Part shown: positions 17,740 through 25,427 of the stretch, piece by piece
Position numbering within the stretch: the stretch's first letter is position 1
Layout of the letters: each line of letters opens with the position of its first letter
Assembly (NCBI RefSeq): GCF_014643535.1
Contig: NZ_BMJQ01000010.1
Location: 124,001 to 188,000 of the forward strand
Origin: Aliidongia dinghuensis
GTDB lineage: Bacteria > Pseudomonadota > Alphaproteobacteria > ATCC43930 > CGMCC-115725
Length of the DNA: 64,000 nt
Direction: 5' to 3'
Translations under genes and position numbers: made by a program
The notes under the pieces: model-generated
Database searches by the model: none
The model's input: only the letters and a program-made list of their open reading frames with translations
Told to the model about the DNA's origin: nothing

Positions 17740-18708
17740 ATGACCATTGGTCCCGACGATGATCCGAGTCCCATAAAGACAATGTGCGTGATCAACAACT
17801 CGTTGCACATCATCAAGGGCAAAGGCATCTATTGCGCTCGTCTTGCCGATGAAATCGATCCTGACCGAACGAATCCGGCCATTCCTAACACCTCGCAACG
17901 CGTTCTTGCATATGGCACTGATTGCGACCTGGTGCGGCAGACGCTGCTGACGGCAAAACGCCTTTTCGACTCCCACTCGAAGGCGCTCGGGCCGTCATTC
18001 CCCTATGAGCGCGCGATTAATCTCAGCTTCGAAGCGCTCAAGGATCTCATCGTGATGCACGAGATGCAGGCGCGTCTCGCCGCGGAGATTTCCGCAGCCG
18101 AAGCTTCGCTCAAGGATCGGGCAATACAGAACCGCTCATTTGCCCTCCCAACCATCATCGGCATCCACGAGTCGGTCGAGATGTTCCTTCAGAAGTCGGC
18201 TCATGCTGTCGGCGACCTGTTCAGCATCGCCCAACTATTCCACCCGGACGGCTTGCCCAAGGGCTGGTTCGATGCATTATTCCAGATCGTCCAGGCGCAG
18301 TATGGCTCTGATGCTGAATTTACGAAATTCCTGGTCGAGGCGCTCCCGGTACTGAAGCTCATTCGTAATGCGCGCAATTGCGTCGAGCATCCGAAGCCCG
18401 GCTACCGCGTCGAGGTTCAAGACGTTACGCTATTGCCAAGCGGCGAACTGCGCGCGCCGGCTCTAGAGATTATCCATCCCGAGACGCCCCAGCCCCTTAT
18501 GGAAGTCTCCGCGTTCATGGCGCAGGCGGTCGAGCAAGTTGCCGGCATCTTTGAACTCGTGCTCGCATTTCTTTGCGGTCATGCGGTCCAACCTGTGGCC
18601 GGCCTTCCTCTCGCAGTCGTGCGGTACACCCCGCAACAGGAAGCAGCCTTTGACGTCAGGTTTGGATATGCCACGAGGATGGGCGACCAGATCGTTCCGT
18701 TCGGGTGA
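17740..18708 (+). CDS. Hypothetical protein with HEPN-like RNxxxH motif
   Basis: 322 aa from the ATG at 17740, which has a strong GGGAGGA four bases upstream (17730-17736); starting at 17692 would add 16 residues. The mostly helical protein contains LKLIRNARNCVEHPKPG; R212-N-C-V-E-H217 fits the Rx4-6H motif of HEPN-domain ribonucleases, in which Arg is followed by a polar residue. Similar RNxxxH sequences occur in toxin and abortive-infection HEPN proteins. No partner nucleotidyltransferase (MNT) gene is adjacent; the neighbour is a convergent unknown gene. HEPN assignment is an inference from one motif and helical context. Confidence 0.55.
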   Translation: MTIGPDDDPSPIKTMCVINNSLHIIKGKGIYCARLADEIDPDRTNPAIPNTSQRVLAYGTDCDLVRQTLLTAKRLFDSHSKALGPSFPYERAINLSFEALKDLIVMHEMQARLAAEISAAEASLKDRAIQNRSFALPTIIGIHESVEMFLQKSAHAVGDLFSIAQLFHPDGLPKGWFDALFQIVQAQYGSDAEFTKFLVEALPVLKLIRNARNCVEHPKPGYRVEVQDVTLLPSGELRAPALEIIHPETPQPLMEVSAFMAQAVEQVAGIFELVLAFLCGHAVQPVAGLPLAVVRYTPQQEAAFDVRFGYATRMGDQIVPFG

Positions 18709-18737
18709 TAGACACCAGGTCGCGGCGACAGTCTCCC

Positions 18738-19667
18738 TCAGTGAAGATGCTTCAACAATTCCAGCATCGTCGTAACAATCAGCGCCTTGTCCCAAAGACC
18801 GAGATGAACTCCAATGAAATCGACCGTGACTAGGGCCGCCGGGATCGCCAAGGTCTCGGCATACTTCTTCGCGAAGGCGTCGACATGCCGGCAAAGGGCG
18901 GAGGCGATGTTGTCGAAAACCGGCTTGGTTGCCTCCCATGCAAGGCTGGCGGCGTCGTAATCCGAGGACAGCACCGCAAGTCGTGCATCCGCGCTGGCTT
19001 TGAGAATGACGCGCTGATCATCTTGGGTTAGCGCGAGGTCGCCTTCGGGCGGCTGGTTGTGACCAATGCCCCCATGCTGCGGTACGAGTTTGCGCACGGC
19101 CTCCGCTAGGTCATCCAGGGCGGCGATAATTGTCTCAGACCGCTGCGCGGGCGTCTGGGTTTCCAGATCGACTGGTGGCTCCGACGGCAGGACCTCCCAC
19201 ACGCCCTCAAATAGCCCAGCCACTTCTGTCAAAAGTGGCTCCTCAACGATACGGGCAAATTCGGCCTTCAATAAGTCCGCTGCCGCACCTCCGTCGAAGA
19301 AGCGGCCTTGATCCAGGCCGGCTATCTCCACGCCGCCAAGGGGCACCGTATTGGACGCTGAGCTGCCGAAGGGCATCGTATTGGACGCTGGCGTACCGAA
19401 GGCGCCGGCCCGCTGTGCTTGGGTGGCCTCGGCGAAGCCGAAATACGGGCCTTGTGCTGGAATATGATTCGCCTGGAACCAAACGATCATGGTTTCCCGC
19501 CGAATCGCGTGTGTGGCCTGACTTAGAGCGCTTGAGGGAAGCCCCTGGGGAAATCTCGGCGTCCGATAGCACCACTCTGCCATTGGTGCACCCACAGCGG
19601 CACCAACCGCCATACCGCGCCAGACTTTCCCGCGGGATGGCCGCATGTGGCCGCTAGGCTCGGGCAT
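18738..19667 (-). CDS. Hypothetical mobile-element protein with GHNQPP motif
   Basis: 309 aa; a GGAGAT lies six bases before the start. A GGIGHNQPPEG segment in the middle is a short motif I associate with proteins of unknown function on alphaproteobacterial phages and islands. The N-terminal third contains two near-identical ten-residue repeats (ASNTMPFGS, ASNTVPLGG) encoded by a 30-bp tandem duplication. The C-terminal part is helical and moderately hydrophobic. An internal start at MIVWFQANHI would remove a poorly structured N-terminus. It is the last gene of a leftward run of small genes (21224 to 18738). Confidence 0.55.
   Translation of the reverse strand: MPEPSGHMRPSRGKVWRGMAVGAAVGAPMAEWCYRTPRFPQGLPSSALSQATHAIRRETMIVWFQANHIPAQGPYFGFAEATQAQRAGAFGTPASNTMPFGSSASNTVPLGGVEIAGLDQGRFFDGGAAADLLKAEFARIVEEPLLTEVAGLFEGVWEVLPSEPPVDLETQTPAQRSETIIAALDDLAEAVRKLVPQHGGIGHNQPPEGDLALTQDDQRVILKASADARLAVLSSDYDAASLAWEATKPVFDNIASALCRHVDAFAKKYAETLAIPAALVTVDFIGVHLGLWDKALIVTTMLELLKHLH
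19341..19400 (-). repeat. Two 30-bp tandem repeats inside the GHNQPP gene
   Basis: Units 19341-19370 and 19371-19400 share the core GTATTGGACGCTG and an overall high match. The duplication is in frame and produces the ten-residue protein repeat. Confidence 0.75.
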
Positions 19668-19807
19668 ATAAGGATCTCCAACTGCTCCGCCGTGGAATCG
19701 TAGCCGAACCGTAAGGCATCATGAGCAATGCGGGAATTGAGCAATGTGCTGTCCTGGTGACAATCCAGGCCGGATGCTGGGCAGGCGCCACCTGCCCAGC
19801 GGTGCCG

Positions 19808-19990
19808 TCAGGCTCTCGACTGCCACCATTCGCGTACAAAGTCGCGCCTCCACGCGACGACAGCCGATCGCAAGAAGGCGAATCTCTTCTCGCAAGGGGT
19901 TTGATCGTATTGTGCGCTTAATACCGCGAAAAACCGGCCGTGGAGCCGGTGCATCAGATTTGCGCGAAGCTGGAGTGCGGTGTCGGTCAT
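19808..19990 (-). CDS. Very small basic protein, unknown
   Basis: 60 aa beginning MTDTALQLRANLMHRLHG and ending WWQSRA. The strong AAAGGAG eight bases before the ATG is the main support, as the protein is short. It lies in the leftward gene run between the HTH gene at 20096-20329 and the GHNQPP gene. It is arginine/aromatic-rich, with no family recognised. Confidence 0.5.
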   Translation of the reverse strand: MTDTALQLRANLMHRLHGRFFAVLSAQYDQTPCEKRFAFLRSAVVAWRRDFVREWWQSRA

Positions 19991-20095
19991 GTTGGGGCTC
20001 CTTTCTGCCCTGTTGCAACCGACCTCGATATCCCATCACGACTTGTCGTCGTCGAACTGGACCGAGTCTCGACCTACAGACTCGGACGATCGATC

Positions 20096-20329
20096 TCAGC
20101 GTTTGACATTCTGTGCACGCCTGGCGGCAGCCTTCGCCCTTGCCAACTCGTAGTGGTCCACGCCCTCCGAGACGATGCCCAAGTCGGCATCGGCTACCAT
20201 CTCGATTGCCCGGCGGTCCCAAGTCAGCTTTCCGCCGCGCTCGCCGCGTGGGATTCCAGCCGGCCACCCACCTTCGCTCACCTCGCGCTCGAAAGTGTTG
20301 ATCGAGACGCCTACGAACGCAGCCGCCAT
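20096..20329 (-). CDS. Excisionase/AlpA-like helix-turn-helix protein
   Basis: 77 aa from ATG 20329; the open frame continues upstream with PNWPRFLTRE, which matches the usual beginning of this family, so an alternative non-ATG start is possible. The helix-turn-helix is AAAFVGVSINTFEREV, followed by a wing GGWPAGIPRGERGGKLTWDRRAI, as in small phage/island DNA-binding proteins that accept a MerR-like fold. It probably acts as an excision factor or local regulator. It is one of four such proteins in the element. Confidence 0.6.
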   Translation of the reverse strand: MAAAFVGVSINTFEREVSEGGWPAGIPRGERGGKLTWDRRAIEMVADADLGIVSEGVDHYELARAKAAARRAQNVKR

Positions 20330-20493
20330 TTCGCGCGTGAGGAAACGCGGCCAGTTGGGCAGGCGATCGAGAGGTAAAGAGGCTCTAGCTAGTCATCGGA
20401 TGCCTTCGCTCGAGAGATTACGAGGCGCCGCCGGCCAAAAGGCCGAGCGTGGCGATTTTGGGTCCCTTCCCGGCGCGGCCTGACAAGAGCGCG

Positions 20494-20811
20494 TCAGCCA
20501 GGATTACGCAGCCTTGCTCTGATCCGCTGTACCCGTTGATCGAGTGAGAGTTCTGCCTGACTCTTCGTCAAAAGAGGCGACCTGGAGGAGCGGCGCGTCC
20601 TTAGCGGTAACGAGGCGGGGCGGCTTCCTTGATCTTGGCATGGGCGCGTCACGGTGATGCGTTGGATGTATGCGTCGAGTTCCGCCTCAGGAATGCGAAT
20701 CTTTCCGGCTATCCTCGCGTAAGGCAGCCGGCCAGCGTAGCGCTCAGCCTGAATGGCTCGCTTATCAACGCCCAAAATCTCGGCGGCTTCAGCTTCCGTG
20801 AGCATGCGCAT
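20494..20811 (-). CDS. Excisionase-family (HTH_17) DNA-binding protein
   Basis: 105 aa from ATG 20811, with AAGGAG seven bases upstream; a longer frame to 20865 has no such site. Residues 1-50, MRMLTEAEAAEILGVDKRAI to IRIPEAELDAYIQ, are the classical helix-turn-helix plus wing of the excisionase family. The C-terminal half is basic and probably disordered (LRTRRSSRSPLL). It should bind DNA at the element's att or promoter regions. Confidence 0.65.
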   Translation of the reverse strand: MRMLTEAEAAEILGVDKRAIQAERYAGRLPYARIAGKIRIPEAELDAYIQRITVTRPCQDQGSRPASLPLRTRRSSRSPLLTKSQAELSLDQRVQRIRARLRNPG

Positions 20812-20876
20812 CGCCAATCTCCTTCGGCGGAATGGCCACCCGCGCTCCGCGACGCGGATGGCCACGGGAAGCGGTG

Positions 20877-21224
20877 TTAGACGCCCGCCACGCCTGCGAG
20901 CACACCCGAAATCGAGCGGATCGCGTTGAGGCGGATCAACCCATACAGATCGCCTTCGGTCTCATGATCTGCGATCAACTCGAGCGCCTCGGCCTGAACA
21001 AGGGCGCCCCAGGCCGTTCGCGCAACCAAGGAACAAATCTCGGTCGCCTGATTGATAGCAAGGTCGATCCAGTAGTCCGCACCGTCGCGATGCAGCTTTG
21101 CTTCTTCGCTAGCAGCTCCCGTCGCGCATTCATCATTGACGGTGTACATGCACATCGATCGCTCGAATAAAGCAGCGAGTTCGACCAAGCGGGCGTCTTC
21201 CGTGATATTCTGAAAATTAGCCAT
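20877..21224 (-). CDS. Hypothetical protein
   Basis: 115 aa from ATG 21224, chosen because the reading frame upstream runs through an AT-rich, non-coding-looking region. It starts MANFQNITEDARLVEL and has an all-helical appearance with several cysteines in the middle (CMYTVNDECATGA). It is the first gene of the leftward run that continues to 18738. No family was recognised; it may be an element-specific regulator or accessory protein. Confidence 0.5.
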   Translation of the reverse strand: MANFQNITEDARLVELAALFERSMCMYTVNDECATGAASEEAKLHRDGADYWIDLAINQATEICSLVARTAWGALVQAEALELIADHETEGDLYGLIRLNAIRSISGVLAGVAGV

Positions 21225-21440
21225 TACCGTGATCCCCAAAGATAGACGGTGGTGGTTAGAACGGCTCGGGTGTTGGTAGCACCTGGGCCGTTCGCTTAGA
21301 GTCTCACAGCAATAGATCGCCCGTCTACTGTTTAAATTTCCAATGATGTTTGACAATATTGGGGAGATGCCGTTGTAAAACAGCAAAATCCCATTAGAGC
21401 AAAACTATAATCTATAGATTTATAGATATAAAGTTGACAA

Positions 21441-21629
21441 TTACTTGCGCGCCTTTTCAGCGCCAGCGATGGTAGCGCGAAAAATATGCAAGCGTGCCGC
21501 GCCATAGGCGCCCTCTCTGGCACGCAAGGCCGCCCATTCCACCAACCAGGTCCACAGGCAAATCAGGAGTAAATAGAATCCAACAATGTCAAGGAAGCGA
21601 TTTACAATCCGTCCACCCAATTGCGGCAC
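21441..21629 (-). CDS. Possible small single-helix membrane protein
   Basis: 62 aa with one strong transmembrane segment, LDIVGFYLLLICLWTWLV, followed by a charged cytosolic tail. It overlaps the 3' end of the exported-protein gene by 41 bases on the same strand, so translation could be coupled. The region is AT-rich. With no recognised family and a long overlap, the call is tentative. Confidence 0.35.
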   Translation of the reverse strand: MPQLGGRIVNRFLDIVGFYLLLICLWTWLVEWAALRAREGAYGAARLHIFRATIAGAEKARK

Positions 21630-22032
21630 ATGCTGCGTCCTTCCCTACTCCGCTTTCTTTTAGATGAGCTAACGCCCACCTGTAACCAGAGTCTATTTGA
21701 TTCTTCTGATCAACGCCAAGCGTGCCATAAGTCTTTTGATCAATTGGGCCAAATTCTCGCGCCAGGATATATTTTCCTCCAATATACACTCCGGCATCAA
21801 TGAGCTTTTCGTCGCCCGAAGAATACTGAATCGGAGTCACGGCAGAAACTACGCAGTCTGCATAAGCATGTAGGTGATCCGCTTTATAGGGGCCGCCGGA
21901 ATTTGCTAATTTCAGGCAATCTCTTGCCTTCGATGCGCCAAGCTGAATTAGCTTATCCGTCAGACTCTCGGCCTGCGAGTTTCCGATCGCACAAAGCGTC
22001 AACACTACTAGCGTTGCAATTTTATTTTTCAC
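21589..22032 (-). CDS. Exported hypothetical protein
   Basis: 147 aa with a clear Sec signal peptide: MKNK, hydrophobic IATLVVLTLCAIG and cleavage near SQA-ES. The mature part has four or more cysteines (DCLK, DCVV, ACAA, DCKS), suggesting disulfides in the periplasm. AT-rich composition contrasts with the chromosome. No family was recognised. It reads leftward, directly downstream of an IS66-like remnant. Confidence 0.55.
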   Translation of the reverse strand: MKNKIATLVVLTLCAIGNSQAESLTDKLIQLGASKARDCLKLANSGGPYKADHLHAYADCVVSAVTPIQYSSGDEKLIDAGVYIGGKYILAREFGPIDQKTYGTLGVDQKNQIDSGYRWALAHLKESGVGKDAACAAIGWTDCKSLP

Positions 22033-22041
22033 GGCGACCGC

Positions 22042-22341
22042 CTACTTTGGATTGGTCATCAGGCTGAACATAATCCAGATCGCGTAAGAATTGAAACCGT
22101 CCGCTACGACGCATTGACGAGCCCGCACGAACAGCAGAGGCTCCGCATTCTCTGCGGCCAATGCTAGGCGATTTGCCTCTCGGCACCGGGTGAACAACTG
22201 CTGTGGTGTCAGCCTATGCCGCCGGGCGATCGTGGAAACAACCGAACCCGGCGCCAGCGTCTCCTCGACGATCTGGGCTTTCTCATCCACCGACAAGCGG
22301 CGACGCCGAGAAACAAGGGAATGATATCGACGTCGGCGCAA
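22042..22341 (-). pseudogene. Remnant of an IS66-type TnpA accessory gene
   Basis: The translated segment RRRRLSVDEKAQIVEETLAPG, then VVSTIARRHRLTPQQLF, is the N-terminal helix-turn-helix of the IS66/IS3-type small ORF. The expected W-R-R-E-A continuation is altered (TRCREANR), and the protein runs into unrelated sequence after about 70 residues. No TnpB, TnpC or terminal inverted repeats are seen nearby. It is a decayed IS fragment. Confidence 0.7.
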
Positions 22342-22666
22342 AGGCCGCCCGGGTCACGGCACACTCCCAGCTCATACGTCCAACGGAGGACGCGGCGGAA
22401 ACGGCCGCCGCCCGACAAGGCGTTTGCGCGGCCCGTCCGCCATCCCCCGCTGCCGGTCGGTACGCGAGCGGCCGTCTCCAGCCCCTGTAGCCGAACTCCC
22501 GGAGCATGCGATGGGCGGCGGCCCGGGCGCCGCAGGCAGCACGAGCAGGCGTCAGCCAGTTTGATAAATTAGCCGAGATGGTGTCATAATACCGCATTAT
22601 CGTCATCGGGAACCGTTCCACCCGAATGCGGAGGGCATGAGCACTTAGTGGCTTCGGGAGGCTAGG
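22342..22666. other. GC-rich spacer with probable IS debris
   Basis: 325 bases between the IS66-like remnant and the next gene. It is more GC-rich than the sequence to its left and has open frames on both strands without recognisable motifs. It is probably eroded insertion-sequence DNA plus the promoter for the rightward pair that follows. Confidence 0.3.
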
Positions 22667-23044
22667 ATGGACAATTCGGAATACCTCACGACGTTGCTGT
22701 GGCTGCATCTCGGAACAATTGGCCCGCTTATCGCCTTCAAGATCGCAGCGCTACTTGTCGGTTACTTGGTCGCGAGGCTTGGCTTCCAACTCCTGGTGAT
22801 GGGCGTCAAAGGCGAATTCAGATTCCGCAGTACGTTCAAAGCCGGATCGGTTGACCTGATCAGTGTGTCACCAGGCTTGTTCTTCACCTTGATGGCAACA
22901 GTCATCATTACAGTCGGTGTCCTCAAGGACAAGCCGTTCGAGACTAGCTTTTCGGCCGAGTCCAGCCGAAGAGTCGCGGCTCCAATCGACTCGAAGAAGC
23001 CGCAATTGGAACAACCGGCAATGAACACAAAGGGACAACAGTAG
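22667..23044 (+). CDS. Two-helix membrane protein, unknown
   Basis: 125 aa. Hydrophobic segments lie at about residues 13-45 and 68-87 (LISVSPGLFFTLMATVIITVGVL, quoted in part), and the C-terminal tail is charged. It is followed after 12 bases by an exported-protein gene on the same strand, so the two probably form an operon. No family was recognised. Confidence 0.5.
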   Translation: MDNSEYLTTLLWLHLGTIGPLIAFKIAALLVGYLVARLGFQLLVMGVKGEFRFRSTFKAGSVDLISVSPGLFFTLMATVIITVGVLKDKPFETSFSAESSRRVAAPIDSKKPQLEQPAMNTKGQQ

Positions 23045-23056
23045 CGGAGATCGGCC

Positions 23057-23530
23057 ATGGCCTACTCATTGCCACACGGAACACGCCTCCTCGGCGTCGG
23101 CGCACTCATACTGGTGGAGGTTGCCGCCCCGGCGCGCGCTCAGGCTGACTTCACGATCGTCGTCACTGAGAGTTATCTCGCGGACCTCTGGAGAAATGGG
23201 TTCGACGCCTATCAGGCCAATAACTGCTCCGTGGCCCTGCTGACCCTTGGACGATTCGGCGAACTTGCCTCGTGGACGAAGCATTATTCGAAAAACTTTC
23301 TGGATCAAGTTTCGGCCGCGGAACGATGGTGTTCCGGCACGCTCGATGCAGCCGCCGCAGCGATCAGCAATCTCAAGGGACAGGGGGGAGAGGTCACGAA
23401 GATAACGATCGCAGTTCAGGGCAAGACCGACTCTCCCAACCGCCAGGAAAGGACCATTCCCTATCGTCTACCGCCCTCCTCGGGTGGCCTGAAACCGGCT
23501 CTGCCGCGGGATCTCGGTCAGTTAAACTAG
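23057..23530 (+). CDS. Exported hypothetical protein
   Basis: 157 aa with a signal peptide ending near ARAQA; the mature protein begins DFTIVVTESYLADLW. Two cysteines in the mature part (NNCSVAL, RWCSG) could form a disulfide. It is the second gene of a two-gene unit with the membrane protein upstream. The operon pairs an inner-membrane and an envelope protein, which could be a phage-exclusion or toxin-protection function, but nothing in the sequence demonstrates it. Confidence 0.5.
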   Translation: MAYSLPHGTRLLGVGALILVEVAAPARAQADFTIVVTESYLADLWRNGFDAYQANNCSVALLTLGRFGELASWTKHYSKNFLDQVSAAERWCSGTLDAAAAAISNLKGQGGEVTKITIAVQGKTDSPNRQERTIPYRLPPSSGGLKPALPRDLGQLN

Positions 23531-24599
23531 GCGGTTGCCTAACAACATGTAAGGGAACGCGCTTCTCTTACGGCGGACGGCCGGCGGGGGAAGAAATTTG
23601 CGCAGCGAAAGCCCCGACAGGGTTGTTCCTGCCGGGGCGATCGCGAGACGGAGGTAAGAATGGGTCGAGAGCCCATTTTGACCATCCAACTAGAAACCCG
23701 GTGGTTCAAGCTAGACTTGATCCTCCGGTGGCCCTTCTAGGGTAGATGGCCCCGCCGGTCGCTCACAACGGCCAGCGGGGTCTCTAGAATTAGCGGATAC
23801 GCTATCGCAAGGCAATCGTCGCACTCGTTGCGCCCCGCCAAACGCCCGCTGAGCGCTGGAGCGGTCCTGCTGCGCCACCACCCTAGCCAAATGGCCGCTC
23901 CCTCACTCGACGCGCGGTTTCTAGGCTTTGCGCGCCCCATATTCAAAACGTCTGATATGGCCTTGATTATACGGGCGACGAATAACGCCTCGACGAAATC
24001 TAATGCATTGGAATCTAGAGAGGTTTGGGCTCTCACCTACCTGGTGCAGAGGCACTGTTCCTACCTCAGTTCCAACCCTTGATCCAACCTCCGTGAATTT
24101 TTTCTCAGTCAATTCAGTGGCTTACGCTCATGTTCCAACGTTCCAACCAACTGCCTCACCTCTCTATATGCACGTAGATGTGCGTGCTCCGGGGCCATCA
24201 GCTAGGTTTCACCCTTGAGCAATTCTCTCTCATGCATTGTTAGAACTAGGTTGGAACGGTTGGAACATTGGAACAGGCATTGATATCGTTGAGCTTTTTT
24301 CCGTTCCAACCCTGTTCCAACCCCCTGCGTGGTTGGAACAGGGTTGGCAAGAAACAGGCCGATCGCGGAGGCTCGGCCCATCTGCACATATTGTCGCTTG
24401 TCGGTGAAATCTAACGCGTGGTGCTCGCGCTATAAGCCGGCTCAGGGCGAGTTTCGGTCTGTTCGGTTTCAGGTCCGAATGCACTAAAACAGAAATCGGT
24501 TCGTGGTGGGTTTGGTGCAAAAGAGACAACTCCGTTTTATTCTGAGGTCGCGAGACCTGCTGCGTCGTTAATTCGGAAAGTAACTTTTTGGATGATTTT
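23531..24599. other. Long non-coding stretch with hairpins and an iteron-like repeat field
   Basis: About 1.07 kb without a convincing gene. A hairpin at 23611-23638 (11-bp stem with one mismatch) may end the preceding operon. A leftward frame at 23737-24036 is open but unrecognised. From 24069 to 24339 there are eight exact copies of GTTCCAAC or its complement, described separately. Composition falls toward AT after 24.35 kb. Confidence 0.4.
24069..24339. repeat. Iteron-like cluster of GTTCCAAC octamers
   Basis: Exact octamers start at 24069, 24132, 24140, 24303 and 24314 on the plus strand, and at 24250, 24259 and 24332 as the complement GTTGGAAC. Near matches are at 24267 and 24342. Two are directly abutting (24132/24140) and others are spaced 9-11 bases apart, about one helical turn. 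This resembles binding sites for a replication initiator or repressor. The element's VirE-type replication gene lies 1.1 kb away. Confidence 0.65.
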
Positions 24600-25241
24600 A
24601 TGAAAAAGAATCAAAGAAAGAGAGAGCGAATACTCATTCGTCGGCTAGTTGACGGGCTGGCCGGGTGGCTAACTTTCAAACAGGCTGGCGCCGCTCGGAC
24701 GTTATACTGTGAACATTTTTTGTATCCGCCGATATATGAGATCGCTTCCGGCCGGGGATGGTCGGTTCTCGCGCAGGAGCCAATTACCACTTCGTCTGCG
24801 AGAAGCGGAGCACCCAGTACCCTGGATTTTGTCTTCTTTGAGAAATCACGTAATATTCAGCGGGGTAGCCGAGGGCTTATCATGATTGAGATAAAATACA
24901 TTCGAGGCGATAATATAACGCTAGAGCTTCAAGGTCTTTATGACGATTTCACAAAGCTTCGAACGGCAGTCCCGAACGTTCTTCGCAGTGCGAAATCACT
25001 CTCATCGTGCGGTGATCCAGATAAGTGGCAGATCGTCGTCGCGCAGCGTAAAGCCTACAATAAAATATCAAGATCTAGATCGAAAAAATTTCCGGAGATA
25101 GTAAAATTACTCACCGACGCACTTTCTGACAAACCATCGCAGTTACTTTATCGCTCAATTATTGAGACAAAACTTAAATCTGATTTTCATTGGCACGTTA
25201 TCGCAATTGGAGAGAATAGATGGTCGAATACTTTATCGTAA
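24600..25241 (+). CDS. Hypothetical protein with PD-(D/E)XK-like motif, AT-rich
   Basis: 213 aa from ATG 24600; a TTG four codons earlier (24588) also has a purine-rich site. Residues S-T-L-D76-F-V-F-F and I-M-I-E97-I-K99-Y fit the D...ExK core of the PD-(D/E)XK nuclease fold, with E38 or E47 as candidate upstream acid. The gene is markedly AT-rich compared with all neighbours, a sign of recent transfer. It stands alone between the repeat field and the convergent replication gene. A restriction-like or defence nuclease is possible, but the call rests on motif spacing. Confidence 0.5.
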   Translation: MKKNQRKRERILIRRLVDGLAGWLTFKQAGAARTLYCEHFLYPPIYEIASGRGWSVLAQEPITTSSARSGAPSTLDFVFFEKSRNIQRGSRGLIMIEIKYIRGDNITLELQGLYDDFTKLRTAVPNVLRSAKSLSSCGDPDKWQIVVAQRKAYNKISRSRSKKFPEIVKLLTDALSDKPSQLLYRSIIETKLKSDFHWHVIAIGENRWSNTLS

Positions 25242-25427
25242 TAGTTTCGATACTCAATCGCCATTTCATTGACCTCCAATGAAATCAGCTCGCTCAACGT
25301 TTGGCGCGGGGCGCTGAGTTGCCCAAACCATACCGCGGACGATCGCTTTTGAAGAGGCTGAGGAGTTCACCTAGGAACGAAATGGGTCGAGACCACGCTT
25401 TTGACGCCGGATACCAAGCGCCGAATT

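Noticed and set aside
19719..20267. A 182-codon minus-strand frame inside the island
   Set aside because: Out of frame with the HTH gene it overlaps, arginine-rich and without a ribosome site; the 60-aa frame at 19808-19990 has better support.
22283..22708. A 141-codon minus-strand gene
   Set aside because: It overlaps the IS66-like remnant and the next gene, with no motif or ribosome site; likely random frame in GC-rich debris.
24069..24349. CRISPR array
   Set aside because: The repeats are 8 bases, occur in both orientations and have irregular spacing, and no cas gene is near. An iteron-like array fits better.
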